Origin: an uncultured Collinsella sp.
Lineage (GTDB): Bacteria > Actinomycetota > Coriobacteriia > Coriobacteriales > Coriobacteriaceae
Direction of reading: 5' to 3'
Length of the DNA stretch: 11,162 nt
Assembly (NCBI GenBank): GCA_900548495.1
Contig: URKT01000070.1
Span: 1 to 11,162 of the forward strand
The position numbers were made by a program, and so were the translations under genes. Within the stretch, counting starts at the first letter, position 1, and every line of letters starts with the position of its first letter. Below, one piece after another: positions 1 to 6,666 of this stretch. The notes under the pieces were generated by a model. It had not been told where the DNA came from. It searched no databases and was given only the letters and a program-made list of their open reading frames with translations.

Positions 1-48
1 CGAGATCTGCGCATGTCTCGTGGGCTCGGAGATGTGTATAAGAGACAG
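1..48. other. Nextera (Tn5) sequencing adapter remnant, left end
   Basis: This is not genomic. Bases 30-48 are the Tn5 mosaic end (AGATGTGTATAAGAGACAG), bases 15-29 are the Nextera read-2 tail (GTCTCGTGGGCTCGG), bases 7-14 are an 8-base index (CTGCGCAT) and bases 1-6 (CGAGAT) are the end of the P7 oligo. The block is the reverse complement of the last 48 bases. Translating across it gives the familiar adapter peptide MGSEMCIRDR, so an apparent small plus-strand reading frame at 20-229 is an artefact. Real sequence starts at 49. Confidence 0.98.
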
Positions 49-568
49 ATGCAAACAGGGGCACGCGATGGCGCATCATATTGCCCGTGCGCCGCTCCCG
101 CACCGCCTCGATCACAGCATCAATCTGCGCCTCAGCAGCCCTATTGATACCCTCAACCTTTTGAGGGTCAGACAGGTCGAAAACAGGCGTCCAGGTATCA
201 GGCATCTTGACGCTCATCGCCGCATCTAACTCGAGCCCACGCTCGTGCAACAGGTCGCGGGCAAACTTGGCCGATTGGCCGGTCGTCGAACCGTACGTCG
301 AAACATAGAACGTATAGGGGCGCTCGCCGCCCTTTGCACCGGCAGCAATCGACAGGTCGGCAGTCTTCAAAAACTCGATCATCGGTGTCGGCAGACCCCA
401 GGCATACACCGGAGCAACAAATCCCAGCTGACAGGGGCCTTCCGTCGCAACAAGGCGAAGGGCTTCGGCATCAAAGCGCTCAATCGACATAACTTTGTCG
501 CTTGTCGCCGCTGCAATGCGACGCGCCACATGCTCGCTGTTCCCTGTCGCGCTAAAGTACAGGATCAT
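49..568 (-). CDS. Flavodoxin-fold redox protein, EFR1-like, truncated at the contig edge
   Basis: This minus-strand frame is open from ATG at 568 to the adapter junction, giving 173 residues with no stop, so the 3' part is missing. The N-terminus MILYFSATGNSEHVA is a flavodoxin FMN phosphate loop (SATGNSE, residues 6-12). Further flavodoxin features are PVYAWGLP (53-60) and YGSTTG (92-97), the second FMN-contacting loop. The MPDTW motif at 122-126 resembles the MPDNY segment of EFR1-type proteins, in which a flavodoxin domain is followed by a 4Fe-4S ferredoxin domain. That second domain would lie beyond the cut, so it is inferred. The role would be cytoplasmic low-potential electron transfer. 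A purine-rich AGAGGGGC precedes the ATG. The gene starts 37 bases downstream of the CLC gene on the same strand and may be read through from it. A plain flavodoxin is the alternative. Confidence 0.82.
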
Positions 569-605
569 CTCGTGCCCCTCTGGAGTTGACTCGCGATTAA
601 CCGTG

Positions 606-1910
606 CTACTTGCGCAGCGGCTTGGGCAGTGGAATGCCAGCGGCAATGGCTGCGGCGATGATCATGCAGACGATACCCTTGAGCGGGAAGCACATGAGCA
701 GCAGGCCCACGACCATGACCGGCTGACGCATGACCGCACCCATCGTCGATGCCGTGCAGACGGCGACGCAAAAGACCGGATCGGCGCCGGTGAGGATGGC
801 CAGTCCGTAGCCCAGGCTTACGCCCGAGAAGATAACCGGGAAGAAGTGACCGCCGCGCCAACCAAGGTTGATGAGGGCGGGCGTCAGCATGGCCTTAACA
901 AGACCGGTCGCGATAAGCACGCCGGCGGGAATGGTGAGGTAGGTCTCCATAAGTACATCGGCCTGGGTCTCGCCGGCAAACATGGTGTAGGGCAAGACCG
1001 TGCCGCAGATGGCGAGCGCCAGACCGGCCAGCATGGCCTTGACGACAGGACGCTCCCCTATTGCATGGGCAAGCGCTTCGCTCGCGTGCTCAGAGACAAA
1101 GTACAGCCAGCCGCAGATTGTTCCGATCAACGACAGAGGGACGAGCCAGGTAAGCTCTAGGTTGCCCACCTCGGCGGACTCGAACCTGGGCATGCCCATG
1201 CCGCCGCCCATAACCTGGCCGAGCAGCAGGTAGGTGCCCAGACCGCCAGCGATCGCGATACCGTAGACCACCGTCTTCTGTGCCTTGGGCAGCTTGATGG
1301 TGATCTCGCCGGACGCGGACCCATCGCCGGCGTCTTCGCCCTGGCCGTCGGCGCTACCGGCGAGCGGCGCCACAAAGCCAAAGACGGGCGCGGTAAAGAG
1401 CGCCGTCAGCGCGGCCTGGGTGCCCAACAGCGTGAGCTCCCTGAACTCGGCGCCAAAGCGGCGCATGCGGTCGCCGACCCAGCTGCACAGACCCGCGATA
1501 ACGCCGGTCAGGCCGGCCTCCGGTCCAATACTTCCGCCAAACAGCAGCGGCAGCAATGCCGCGAGCGAAAGCTTGCCCAGGTTGTCGTACGGGTAGCGCC
1601 CGTCTTGCTTAACCTTAGCCATCACCTGGTTGAGGTCGTCGGTCTTGGTGCCCGTAAGCTTTTCGTACAGGCCGATCAGCAGGCCGCCCAGCAGGCAGAC
1701 GAAAAACGGATACGGCAGAAAACCGAACGGGCCGCTGGCGAGTTCGGGCGACGCCGCGCCCAGCATGTGGGGGATCTCGGTCCACAGATAGTCGATACCG
1801 TGCTCCATCGCAAAAAAGAACAGCCAGACCGCGGCACCTGCGAACGCACCGGTCACGGCAACGCTAACTAAAAACAGCGCGCGGTTTGTGGGTTTGGCAA
1901 GGTTATCCAT
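606..1910 (-). CDS. CLC-family (voltage-gated type) chloride channel/transporter
   Basis: This 434-residue polytopic membrane protein has hydrophobic segments throughout, a usual length for a bacterial CLC without CBS domains. Two of the CLC signature regions are visible: GGSIGPEAG at residues 125-133, equivalent to the GxEGP motif, and GGHFFP at 353-358, equivalent to GxFxP. The first signature, GSGIP, is not recognisable; the region around 87-97 reads GTKTDDLNQVM. The gating glutamate expected before GP is isoleucine here, with a glutamate following the proline. A polar acidic insert (about 185-202, rich in G, D, S, A, E) breaks the membrane core. The family moves chloride or other anions, either passively or in exchange for protons; which applies cannot be read from sequence. 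The start at 1910 is fixed by a strong GGAGGA seven bases upstream. A TACAAT at 1950-1955 could be its -10 box, but the TTGTCT upstream is only 15 bases away. Confidence 0.9.
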   Translation of the reverse strand: MDNLAKPTNRALFLVSVAVTGAFAGAAVWLFFFAMEHGIDYLWTEIPHMLGAASPELASGPFGFLPYPFFVCLLGGLLIGLYEKLTGTKTDDLNQVMAKVKQDGRYPYDNLGKLSLAALLPLLFGGSIGPEAGLTGVIAGLCSWVGDRMRRFGAEFRELTLLGTQAALTALFTAPVFGFVAPLAGSADGQGEDAGDGSASGEITIKLPKAQKTVVYGIAIAGGLGTYLLLGQVMGGGMGMPRFESAEVGNLELTWLVPLSLIGTICGWLYFVSEHASEALAHAIGERPVVKAMLAGLALAICGTVLPYTMFAGETQADVLMETYLTIPAGVLIATGLVKAMLTPALINLGWRGGHFFPVIFSGVSLGYGLAILTGADPVFCVAVCTASTMGAVMRQPVMVVGLLLMCFPLKGIVCMIIAAAIAAGIPLPKPLRK

Positions 1911-2035
1911 CGGGTCCTCCCGCGGTCAAAGTCGACATAGTTATGTTTTATTGTAGAGCGAGCGTTGCCCAGACAAGCCAACCATCTGCGCCACAAACGG
2001 CACCATTGGGAGTCATAGTGGGGCAGGCTCAAGAC
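1911..2035. other. Intergenic spacer between LOG and CLC genes
   Basis: This 125-base spacer separates two minus-strand genes. It holds the Shine-Dalgarno of the CLC gene, a possible minus-strand -10 (TACAAT, 1950-1955) and an imperfect hairpin-prone stretch around 1979-2010 (CCAA...TTGG with inner GCC/GGC) that lacks a T-run. I see no gene here. Its length suggests the CLC gene has its own promoter. Confidence 0.4.
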
Positions 2036-2569
2036 TTATCCGTTGATAATCGAGACAATCTCGCGCAAATCGTCGGCAAAGTAGATGCCGTGCTGGCGCC
2101 TCGGGCTCGAAAGCCCCTTATCAATCATGTGCCCGAGCAGCGCCTTGAGGTCGTTGTAGTAACCGTCAAGGTTATACAGGATGCACGGAGCACTCAGGTG
2201 CCCCAACGACACCGCGGACATGACCTCGGCAATCTCCTCGAGCGTGCCCGTCCCGCCGGGAAAGGCGATGAACGCATCACCGAGCTCAATCATCTTGGCT
2301 TTGCGCTCGGCCATATCGCTCGTCACGATGAGGTCATCGATGCCGTCGTGCTGAAACTCGGCCTCTATAAAAAAGCTCGGCTCAACGCCCGTCACGTGTC
2401 CACCTGCCTCGAGTACGCTATCGGCGAGCGCGCCCATCAGGCCCGATTTGGACCCGCCGTATACCAGCGCGTGCCCGTTGGAGCCAATCCAGTTGCCCAG
2501 CTCTTGCACCGCAGGCAGAAACGCCGGGTCATTGCCGACGCTGGCGCCCAGGTATACCGTGATATTCAT
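2036..2569 (-). CDS. LOG-family protein (nucleoside 5'-monophosphate phosphoribohydrolase type)
   Basis: This 177-residue Rossmann-like protein is the usual length for single-domain LOG proteins (TIGR00730 type). The diagnostic motif PGGTGTLEE sits at residues 104-112 and matches the family PGGxGTxxE. An upstream nucleotide-binding glycine segment GGSKSGLMG is at 38-46, and the conserved MAERKAKM with its arginine-lysine pair is at 86-93. Members cleave the N-glycosidic bond of (cytokinin or adenosine) nucleoside 5'-monophosphates, releasing base and ribose 5-phosphate. In bacteria many are wrongly labelled lysine decarboxylases; the physiological substrate here is unknown. The ATG at 2569 is preceded by GGGGGA. 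It lies 36 bases downstream of the potassium channel gene on the same strand, so co-transcription is likely. It is expected to act in the cytoplasm as a dimer. Confidence 0.93.
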   Translation of the reverse strand: MNITVYLGASVGNDPAFLPAVQELGNWIGSNGHALVYGGSKSGLMGALADSVLEAGGHVTGVEPSFFIEAEFQHDGIDDLIVTSDMAERKAKMIELGDAFIAFPGGTGTLEEIAEVMSAVSLGHLSAPCILYNLDGYYNDLKALLGHMIDKGLSSPRRQHGIYFADDLREIVSIING

Positions 2570-2605
2570 ATTCAGTCCCCCTCGTCGTGACGCGCGGCGC
2601 CCGTT

Positions 2606-3031
2606 CTAGCGTTGGCGTCGGCGATATTCGCGCACACGGCGCGACAGGTCGGCGAGCTCGTCACGATCGAGCTCTTCCAAATGCTCCAGATCGTCCATAA
2701 AGCGCGCCATGGTGTCCTTTTGGCGCAGCTTGATGAGCGTATTGCAGTAGTTCACCGCCACACCCGTGAGCATGGCAATGTAGAAGATGCTGATGACGCT
2801 CAGGACGACGGTAATAGCACGGGCGACCGGCGTTTCGGCCGGGATATCGCCAAAGCCGATGGTCGAGACGGTCTCAAAGCTAAACCAGAGACCATCGCCA
2901 AACGTAAGGGTCGTGGGCTCGGACAGCCAGACAGCCGTCGAGCACAGCAGATAGAAGACGAGGAACAGGCCCGTGATACGCACGAAACCGGCCTGGCGCA
3001 AAACATCGGCAAGCGTCCTCAGCTTTTTCAT
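2606..3031 (-). CDS. Two-transmembrane potassium channel (Ion_trans_2 type)
   Basis: The 141-residue protein has the minimal K+ channel layout: a first membrane helix (about residues 17-36, FVRITGLFLVFYLL...), a pore helix (about 46-56), the selectivity filter TIGFGD at 57-62 (the GFG variant of the TxGYGD signature), and a second helix (about 70-95). A charged C-terminal tail of about 40 residues, rich in E, D and R, is probably helical. There is no RCK/TrkA nucleotide-binding domain, so gating is not obvious. I chose the ATG at 3031 (MKKLRTL) because AAGGGG lies about six bases upstream; an in-frame ATG at 3058 would add nine residues (MGVWGKGVA) and has a poorer ribosome site. The gene is first of a probable two-gene unit with the LOG gene and is divergent from the sensor kinase. 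It would act as a homotetramer in the cytoplasmic membrane. Confidence 0.9.
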   Translation of the reverse strand: MKKLRTLADVLRQAGFVRITGLFLVFYLLCSTAVWLSEPTTLTFGDGLWFSFETVSTIGFGDIPAETPVARAITVVLSVISIFYIAMLTGVAVNYCNTLIKLRQKDTMARFMDDLEHLEELDRDELADLSRRVREYRRRQR

Positions 3032-3082
3032 CGCGACCCCTTTTCCCCAGACGCCCAATCACGTTTGCTCGGTATTGTCCCA

Positions 3083-3112
3083 CAACCGGCAGTTAGGCAA
3101 CCGGCAGTTAGG
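3083..3112. repeat. Perfect 15-bp tandem duplication
   Basis: CAACCGGCAGTTAGG occurs twice back to back (3083-3097 and 3098-3112) with no mismatch. The second copy is also the left arm of the inverted repeat at 3101-3158. Replication slippage at the foot of that hairpin would be a simple origin. Confidence 0.95.
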
Positions 3113-3158
3113 GACGTTCCTTTTGTGCCGGCAGAAAGGGACTGTCCCCAACTGCCGG
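3101..3158. repeat. Long intergenic inverted repeat (REP-like hairpin)
   Basis: The left arm CCGGCAGTTAGGGAC (3101-3115) pairs with GTCCCCAACTGCCGG (3144-3158), 14 of 15 positions. The stem continues imperfectly inward (GTTCCTTT against AAAGGGACT) to a loop of about 11 bases around TGTGCCGGCAG. The form is that of a REP/BIME-type extragenic palindrome. It has no T-run, so it is not a classic terminator, and it lies upstream of both flanking genes. The core TTAGGGACGTTC recurs in variant form at 10113 and 10459. The function is unknown. Confidence 0.85.
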
Positions 3159-3212
3159 ACGGGACCGTTTAGCGGTGCGGCGGCCGACTGGGCAGGCTGA
3201 GCTGGTATCCTT

Positions 3213-6050
3213 ATGCGGTATTGTCTCGATTCGTTAGGATTGCACGTGAGAGCTTCCGCTGTCCTTCGTTCAGTTATATGTCGCACCCTGGCCGTCGCGC
3301 TTGCTGCGTTCGCCGTGCTGAGCGCCGTCATACCCGTCCCCGCCTTTGCCGCCGACTCTGACCAGCAGGTCAAGACGGTCCGCGTTGGCTGGCTTATCAA
3401 CAACGAAGGCTTCCAGGACGGCACCCCCGGCGAGCGTCTCTCGGGCTGGGGTTATGACTACCTGCAGACGCTGTCATACTACACGCCGGGCTGGCAATAC
3501 GAATACGTCTCCGGCACCTTCACCGAGCTTATGGACATGCTCGAGGCGGGCGAAATCGACCTCATGCCCAACATCTCCTACTCCGAGGAACGCGCCCAAA
3601 AGCTGCTCTTCTCCTCGAACCCCGAGGGCGCCGAGCGCTACTACATCTACGCCAAGCCCGATCGCGACGACCTGGCCAAGGGTGACCCCCAAGCGCTCCA
3701 GGGCCTTACCATCGGTTGCAACTCCGGTGTTATGCAAACCTTCGTTGGCCAGCAGTGGCTCGCCAACGAAGGAATCACCTGCACATACAGGGAGTATGAC
3801 GGAGGCTCCATGCTCTTTGACGCACTCGCAAACGACGAAGTCGACGCCGTCATCATGAACGACACCATCTCGTCGCCCGATGCGTCGCCCATGTTCTACG
3901 TTGGCTCGAGTGACTACTATTTTGCCGTCCCCAAAAGCCGCCCCGACCTGATGAACGATATCAATGCCGCCATGACGGCAATCGCCCGCGTCAACCCACG
4001 CTATAACGACGAGGTCAAGGCGAATTACTCGGCCCAAAACAGCGGCTCATCATCGCTCACCGGCCCCGAGCGCTCCTGGCTCAAAGCAAACGACAACACC
4101 ATCACGATCGGCTATCTTAAAAACAAACTCCCCTACTGCACGCAAAATGACGACGGCGAAATGGAAGGGTCGCTCGCCTCGCTTGCAACGACGTTGCACG
4201 ACAAGTTTGGCATTACGGTTGCAACAGTAGCGTTCTCGAACAACGAGCAAATGACCAAAGCCCTTTCCACAGGGACCATCGATGTCGCCCTACCGTTGTT
4301 TCGCGACTACTGGCTTGCCGAGCAGGCAGGGGTCATCCTGTCAAACCCGATGGGAACGGTTTCCCTAGCCGCCATTCACAGCAGCAGCAACCTGAACAGT
4401 GACCTTAAGAACATCGCTTGCACAGCAGACGCGATCGTCAACCGTTTTGAGCTCGCAAACCTATTCCCCGACGCAAAGGTAACCGAGTATCCGAATGACA
4501 ACGAGGCACGCGAAGCCCTCAATAAGGGGGAGGCAAGTTGCATCATTGTCCCCAGCACGCGCTTGAAAACCATCCGCGACACCTACGATATCGAGGATTT
4601 CCAAACACAGGAGCTCACCGACACGGCACAGCTATCGTGTTTGATTTCGCGCGGCAAGCCCGTGCTGTTGGGAATCATTAATAAGGGCATCGTCAATGCT
4701 GGCGAATCGCTCTCTGCAAGCAGTTATTCCCCCACATCGTACTCGGCGCAAGAATCGGATGCGTTTCGACTTCTCTACCGCAACCGCATCGTCATTGCGG
4801 CAGTCGTCATCTGCATTTTGCTCACCGGCATCGTCATCCTTGTCTGGTCGCTTCACCGCGCGCAGAAAGAACAGCAGAAAGCCGATGCCGCCAACGCCGC
4901 TAAGACGGCATTCCTCACGCGCATGAGCCACGACATCCGTACGCCACTCAACGGCATCCTGGGTCTTATCGAAATTGAGGAATTGAAAGACGGCGACATG
5001 CAGGCCGCCCGCGAAAGCCGCGCCAAGGCGCGTGTTGCCGCCAATCACCTACTCTCGCTGATCAACGACATCCTCGAGATGGGCAAAATCGAAGACCGCA
5101 AGCTAACTCTGGAACATGCGCCTTTTAACCTCAAAGAGCTCTGTGACGATACGCTGGTGCTGTGCAAGCTCCGCGCATCCGATAACGGCATCACAATGCA
5201 GGACAATAGTCTGCCGTACGCCACGGGGCCATACATGATCGGCAGTCCCACCCATATCCGACAGATCATAATCAACCTGTTAGACAACAGCATCAAGTAC
5301 AACAAGCGCGGCGGCTCCGTCACCTTTAGTTCAAAGACCAAGCCACTCGATGATGGGCGCGCGCTCTTTTGCTTTAGCGTTTCGGATACCGGCATTGGCA
5401 TGGCTCCCGAGTTTTTAAAGCATATCTATGAACCGTTTGCCCAAGAAGGTGACGATGCGCGCAGTAAGTTCCAAGGAACCGGCATGGGCATGCCAATCGT
5501 CAAGTCGCTTATTGAACTGATGGGCGGTACGATTGAGATTTCGAGTGAGATTGGCGTGGGGAGTACGTTCAACGTCCAGATTCCGCTCGATATCGACAAG
5601 AACCCTCAGGCTAGAGAGGATGCGAGCAGGCAGACAAACAGCTGCTCGCTTGCCGGCATGAACGTCCTTTTGGCAGAAGACAACGAGCTCAATGCCGAGA
5701 TTGCCCAGACTCTACTCGAAAGCGAGGGCATCGTCGTAACTCGCGCCGCCGACGGCAACGAAACGGTCGACCTATACGCTGGTCGTCCCGCCGGCAGCTT
5801 CGATGCGATTCTGATGGACATCATGATGCCGGGCATGGACGGCTATGAGGCAACCCGCGCGATTCGTCTGAGCGAGAAGGTCGATGCAGCCGATATCCCC
5901 ATCATCGCGCTCACCGCCAACGCCTTTGCCGAGGACGCCAAGGCGGCACACGATGCCGGCATGAACGCCCATCTGTCCAAACCGCTCGACTTTAACAAGC
6001 TCAAAAACATACTCGCGCGCATCAAGAAAAACGGATCCGTTTCGCTATAG
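3213..6050 (+). CDS. Hybrid sensor histidine kinase with two periplasmic solute-binding domains (BvgS/EvgS-like)
   Basis: A signal peptide (cleavage likely after AFA, residue 46) is followed by two tandem SBP_bac_3-type ligand-binding domains (about 55-275 and 295-510), one membrane helix (about 526-545), HisKA with phospho-acceptor H573 in MSHDIRTPLNG, and HATPase with N-box N688/N692, D725 in DTGIGM, EPFAQEG and GTGMGMP. A C-terminal receiver domain has acidic pair E822/D823, phospho-acceptor D869 (LMDIMMPGMDG) and K923. All catalytic positions look intact. There is no PAS domain, no HPt domain and no DNA-binding output. The extracytoplasmic domains probably bind small molecules such as amino acids. 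The ATG at 3213 has no good Shine-Dalgarno; GTG at 3246 has AGGA six bases upstream and still leaves a full signal peptide, so it may be the true start. The NimA-like gene follows after 42 bases on the same strand. Confidence 0.93.
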   Translation: MRYCLDSLGLHVRASAVLRSVICRTLAVALAAFAVLSAVIPVPAFAADSDQQVKTVRVGWLINNEGFQDGTPGERLSGWGYDYLQTLSYYTPGWQYEYVSGTFTELMDMLEAGEIDLMPNISYSEERAQKLLFSSNPEGAERYYIYAKPDRDDLAKGDPQALQGLTIGCNSGVMQTFVGQQWLANEGITCTYREYDGGSMLFDALANDEVDAVIMNDTISSPDASPMFYVGSSDYYFAVPKSRPDLMNDINAAMTAIARVNPRYNDEVKANYSAQNSGSSSLTGPERSWLKANDNTITIGYLKNKLPYCTQNDDGEMEGSLASLATTLHDKFGITVATVAFSNNEQMTKALSTGTIDVALPLFRDYWLAEQAGVILSNPMGTVSLAAIHSSSNLNSDLKNIACTADAIVNRFELANLFPDAKVTEYPNDNEAREALNKGEASCIIVPSTRLKTIRDTYDIEDFQTQELTDTAQLSCLISRGKPVLLGIINKGIVNAGESLSASSYSPTSYSAQESDAFRLLYRNRIVIAAVVICILLTGIVILVWSLHRAQKEQQKADAANAAKTAFLTRMSHDIRTPLNGILGLIEIEELKDGDMQAARESRAKARVAANHLLSLINDILEMGKIEDRKLTLEHAPFNLKELCDDTLVLCKLRASDNGITMQDNSLPYATGPYMIGSPTHIRQIIINLLDNSIKYNKRGGSVTFSSKTKPLDDGRALFCFSVSDTGIGMAPEFLKHIYEPFAQEGDDARSKFQGTGMGMPIVKSLIELMGGTIEISSEIGVGSTFNVQIPLDIDKNPQAREDASRQTNSCSLAGMNVLLAEDNELNAEIAQTLLESEGIVVTRAADGNETVDLYAGRPAGSFDAILMDIMMPGMDGYEATRAIRLSEKVDAADIPIIALTANAFAEDAKAAHDAGMNAHLSKPLDFNKLKNILARIKKNGSVSL

Positions 6051-6092
6051 TTTGTGCTCAACCACCACGCACGACCAGAAAGGAAGCCAACG

Positions 6093-6572
6093 ATGTTTAG
6101 GCCCTTACGTCGAAAGAAACGCGCCATCACCGACGAGGAAGCGCGCGAACTGCTCGCTACCTGCAAGCGCGGCGTCTTTGCCGTCAACGGCGACGATGGC
6201 TACCCGTACGCCATTCCCGTCAACTACTTCTTTGACGCCGAGCACGACAAGATTTATTTCCATGGCGCCAAGGCTGGCCACAAGGTCGATTCACTCAAGC
6301 GCGATGACAAGGTCTGCTTTACCGTTTACGGCAACGAGTGGTACAAGGACGGTGACTGGGCTCCCTACGTTATGAGTACCGTGGTCTTTGGCCGCTGTCG
6401 CCTGGCGAATGACACCCCTGCTTTTATCGAAGATAAAGTTCGCCAGCTCGCGCTTAAGTACTACCCTTCTGCCGAAGAAGTCGAAGAGGAAATCGCCAAG
6501 GACATTAAGGGCGTCCAGCTCTACGAGATTACAATTGAGCATCTTTGCGGCAAGCAGATTCAAGAAAAGTAA
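6093..6572 (+). CDS. Pyridoxamine 5'-phosphate oxidase-fold flavoprotein, NimA-like
   Basis: This 159-residue protein matches small split-barrel FMN-binding proteins of the PNPOx-like/NimA group. Visible landmarks are the N-terminal TDEEARELLATCKRGVFA, the strand pair GYPYAIPVNYFFD (36-48), and IYFHGAKAGHKVDSL (54-68), the segment that in NimA-like proteins carries the cofactor-proximal histidine. It continues as VCFTVYG (74-80) and a C-terminal strand VQLYEITIEHLCGK. The family includes nitroimidazole reductases and many uncharacterised flavin or heme binders, so true drug reduction is not established. The start at 6093 is supported by AAAGGAAG about six bases upstream; an in-frame ATG at 6054 overlaps the region just after the kinase stop and lacks support. 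The gene is probably co-transcribed with the kinase and could be a target or an accessory of that signalling pathway, but this is inference from spacing only. Confidence 0.88.
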   Translation: MFRPLRRKKRAITDEEARELLATCKRGVFAVNGDDGYPYAIPVNYFFDAEHDKIYFHGAKAGHKVDSLKRDDKVCFTVYGNEWYKDGDWAPYVMSTVVFGRCRLANDTPAFIEDKVRQLALKYYPSAEEVEEEIAKDIKGVQLYEITIEHLCGKQIQEK

Positions 6573-6619
6573 GCCTCTCAGCAGGTCTGCGCCCAATGGT
6601 TACAGATGCCTTACCACAC

Positions 6620-6651
6620 GGGGCCTTCTAGCCAACTTGGCAGAAGGCCCC
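6620..6651. terminator. Hairpin between convergent genes, probable bidirectional terminator
   Basis: GGGGCCTTCT (6620-6629) pairs perfectly with AGAAGGCCCC (6642-6651). The 12-base interval is itself nearly fully paired (GCCAA / TTGGC around one C), so the whole 32 bases fold into one long stem with a single bulged A. It sits between the convergent stops of the NimA-like gene and the C-S lyase. Neither side has a clear T-run, so intrinsic termination may be weak or the hairpin may only stabilise mRNA ends. Confidence 0.7.
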
Positions 6652-6666
6652 ACATGCAGCGCACGC

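Larger units (their letters stand above)
3032..3212. other. Divergent intergenic region with repeats
   Basis: This spacer between the divergently transcribed channel and kinase genes must hold both promoters. I could not find a convincing -35/-10 pair for either. Its middle is occupied by a 15-base tandem duplication and a long hairpin-forming inverted repeat (listed separately). I see no gene in it. Confidence 0.6.

Noticed and set aside
20..229. Small plus-strand reading frame at the left end
   Set aside because: Its first residues are translated Nextera adapter and the rest is antisense to the flavodoxin gene.
495..1160. Long plus-strand frame of 221 residues opposite the CLC gene
   Set aside because: It is antisense to a convincing membrane protein and is rich in residues typical of shadow frames in GC-rich DNA (H, R, D, G).
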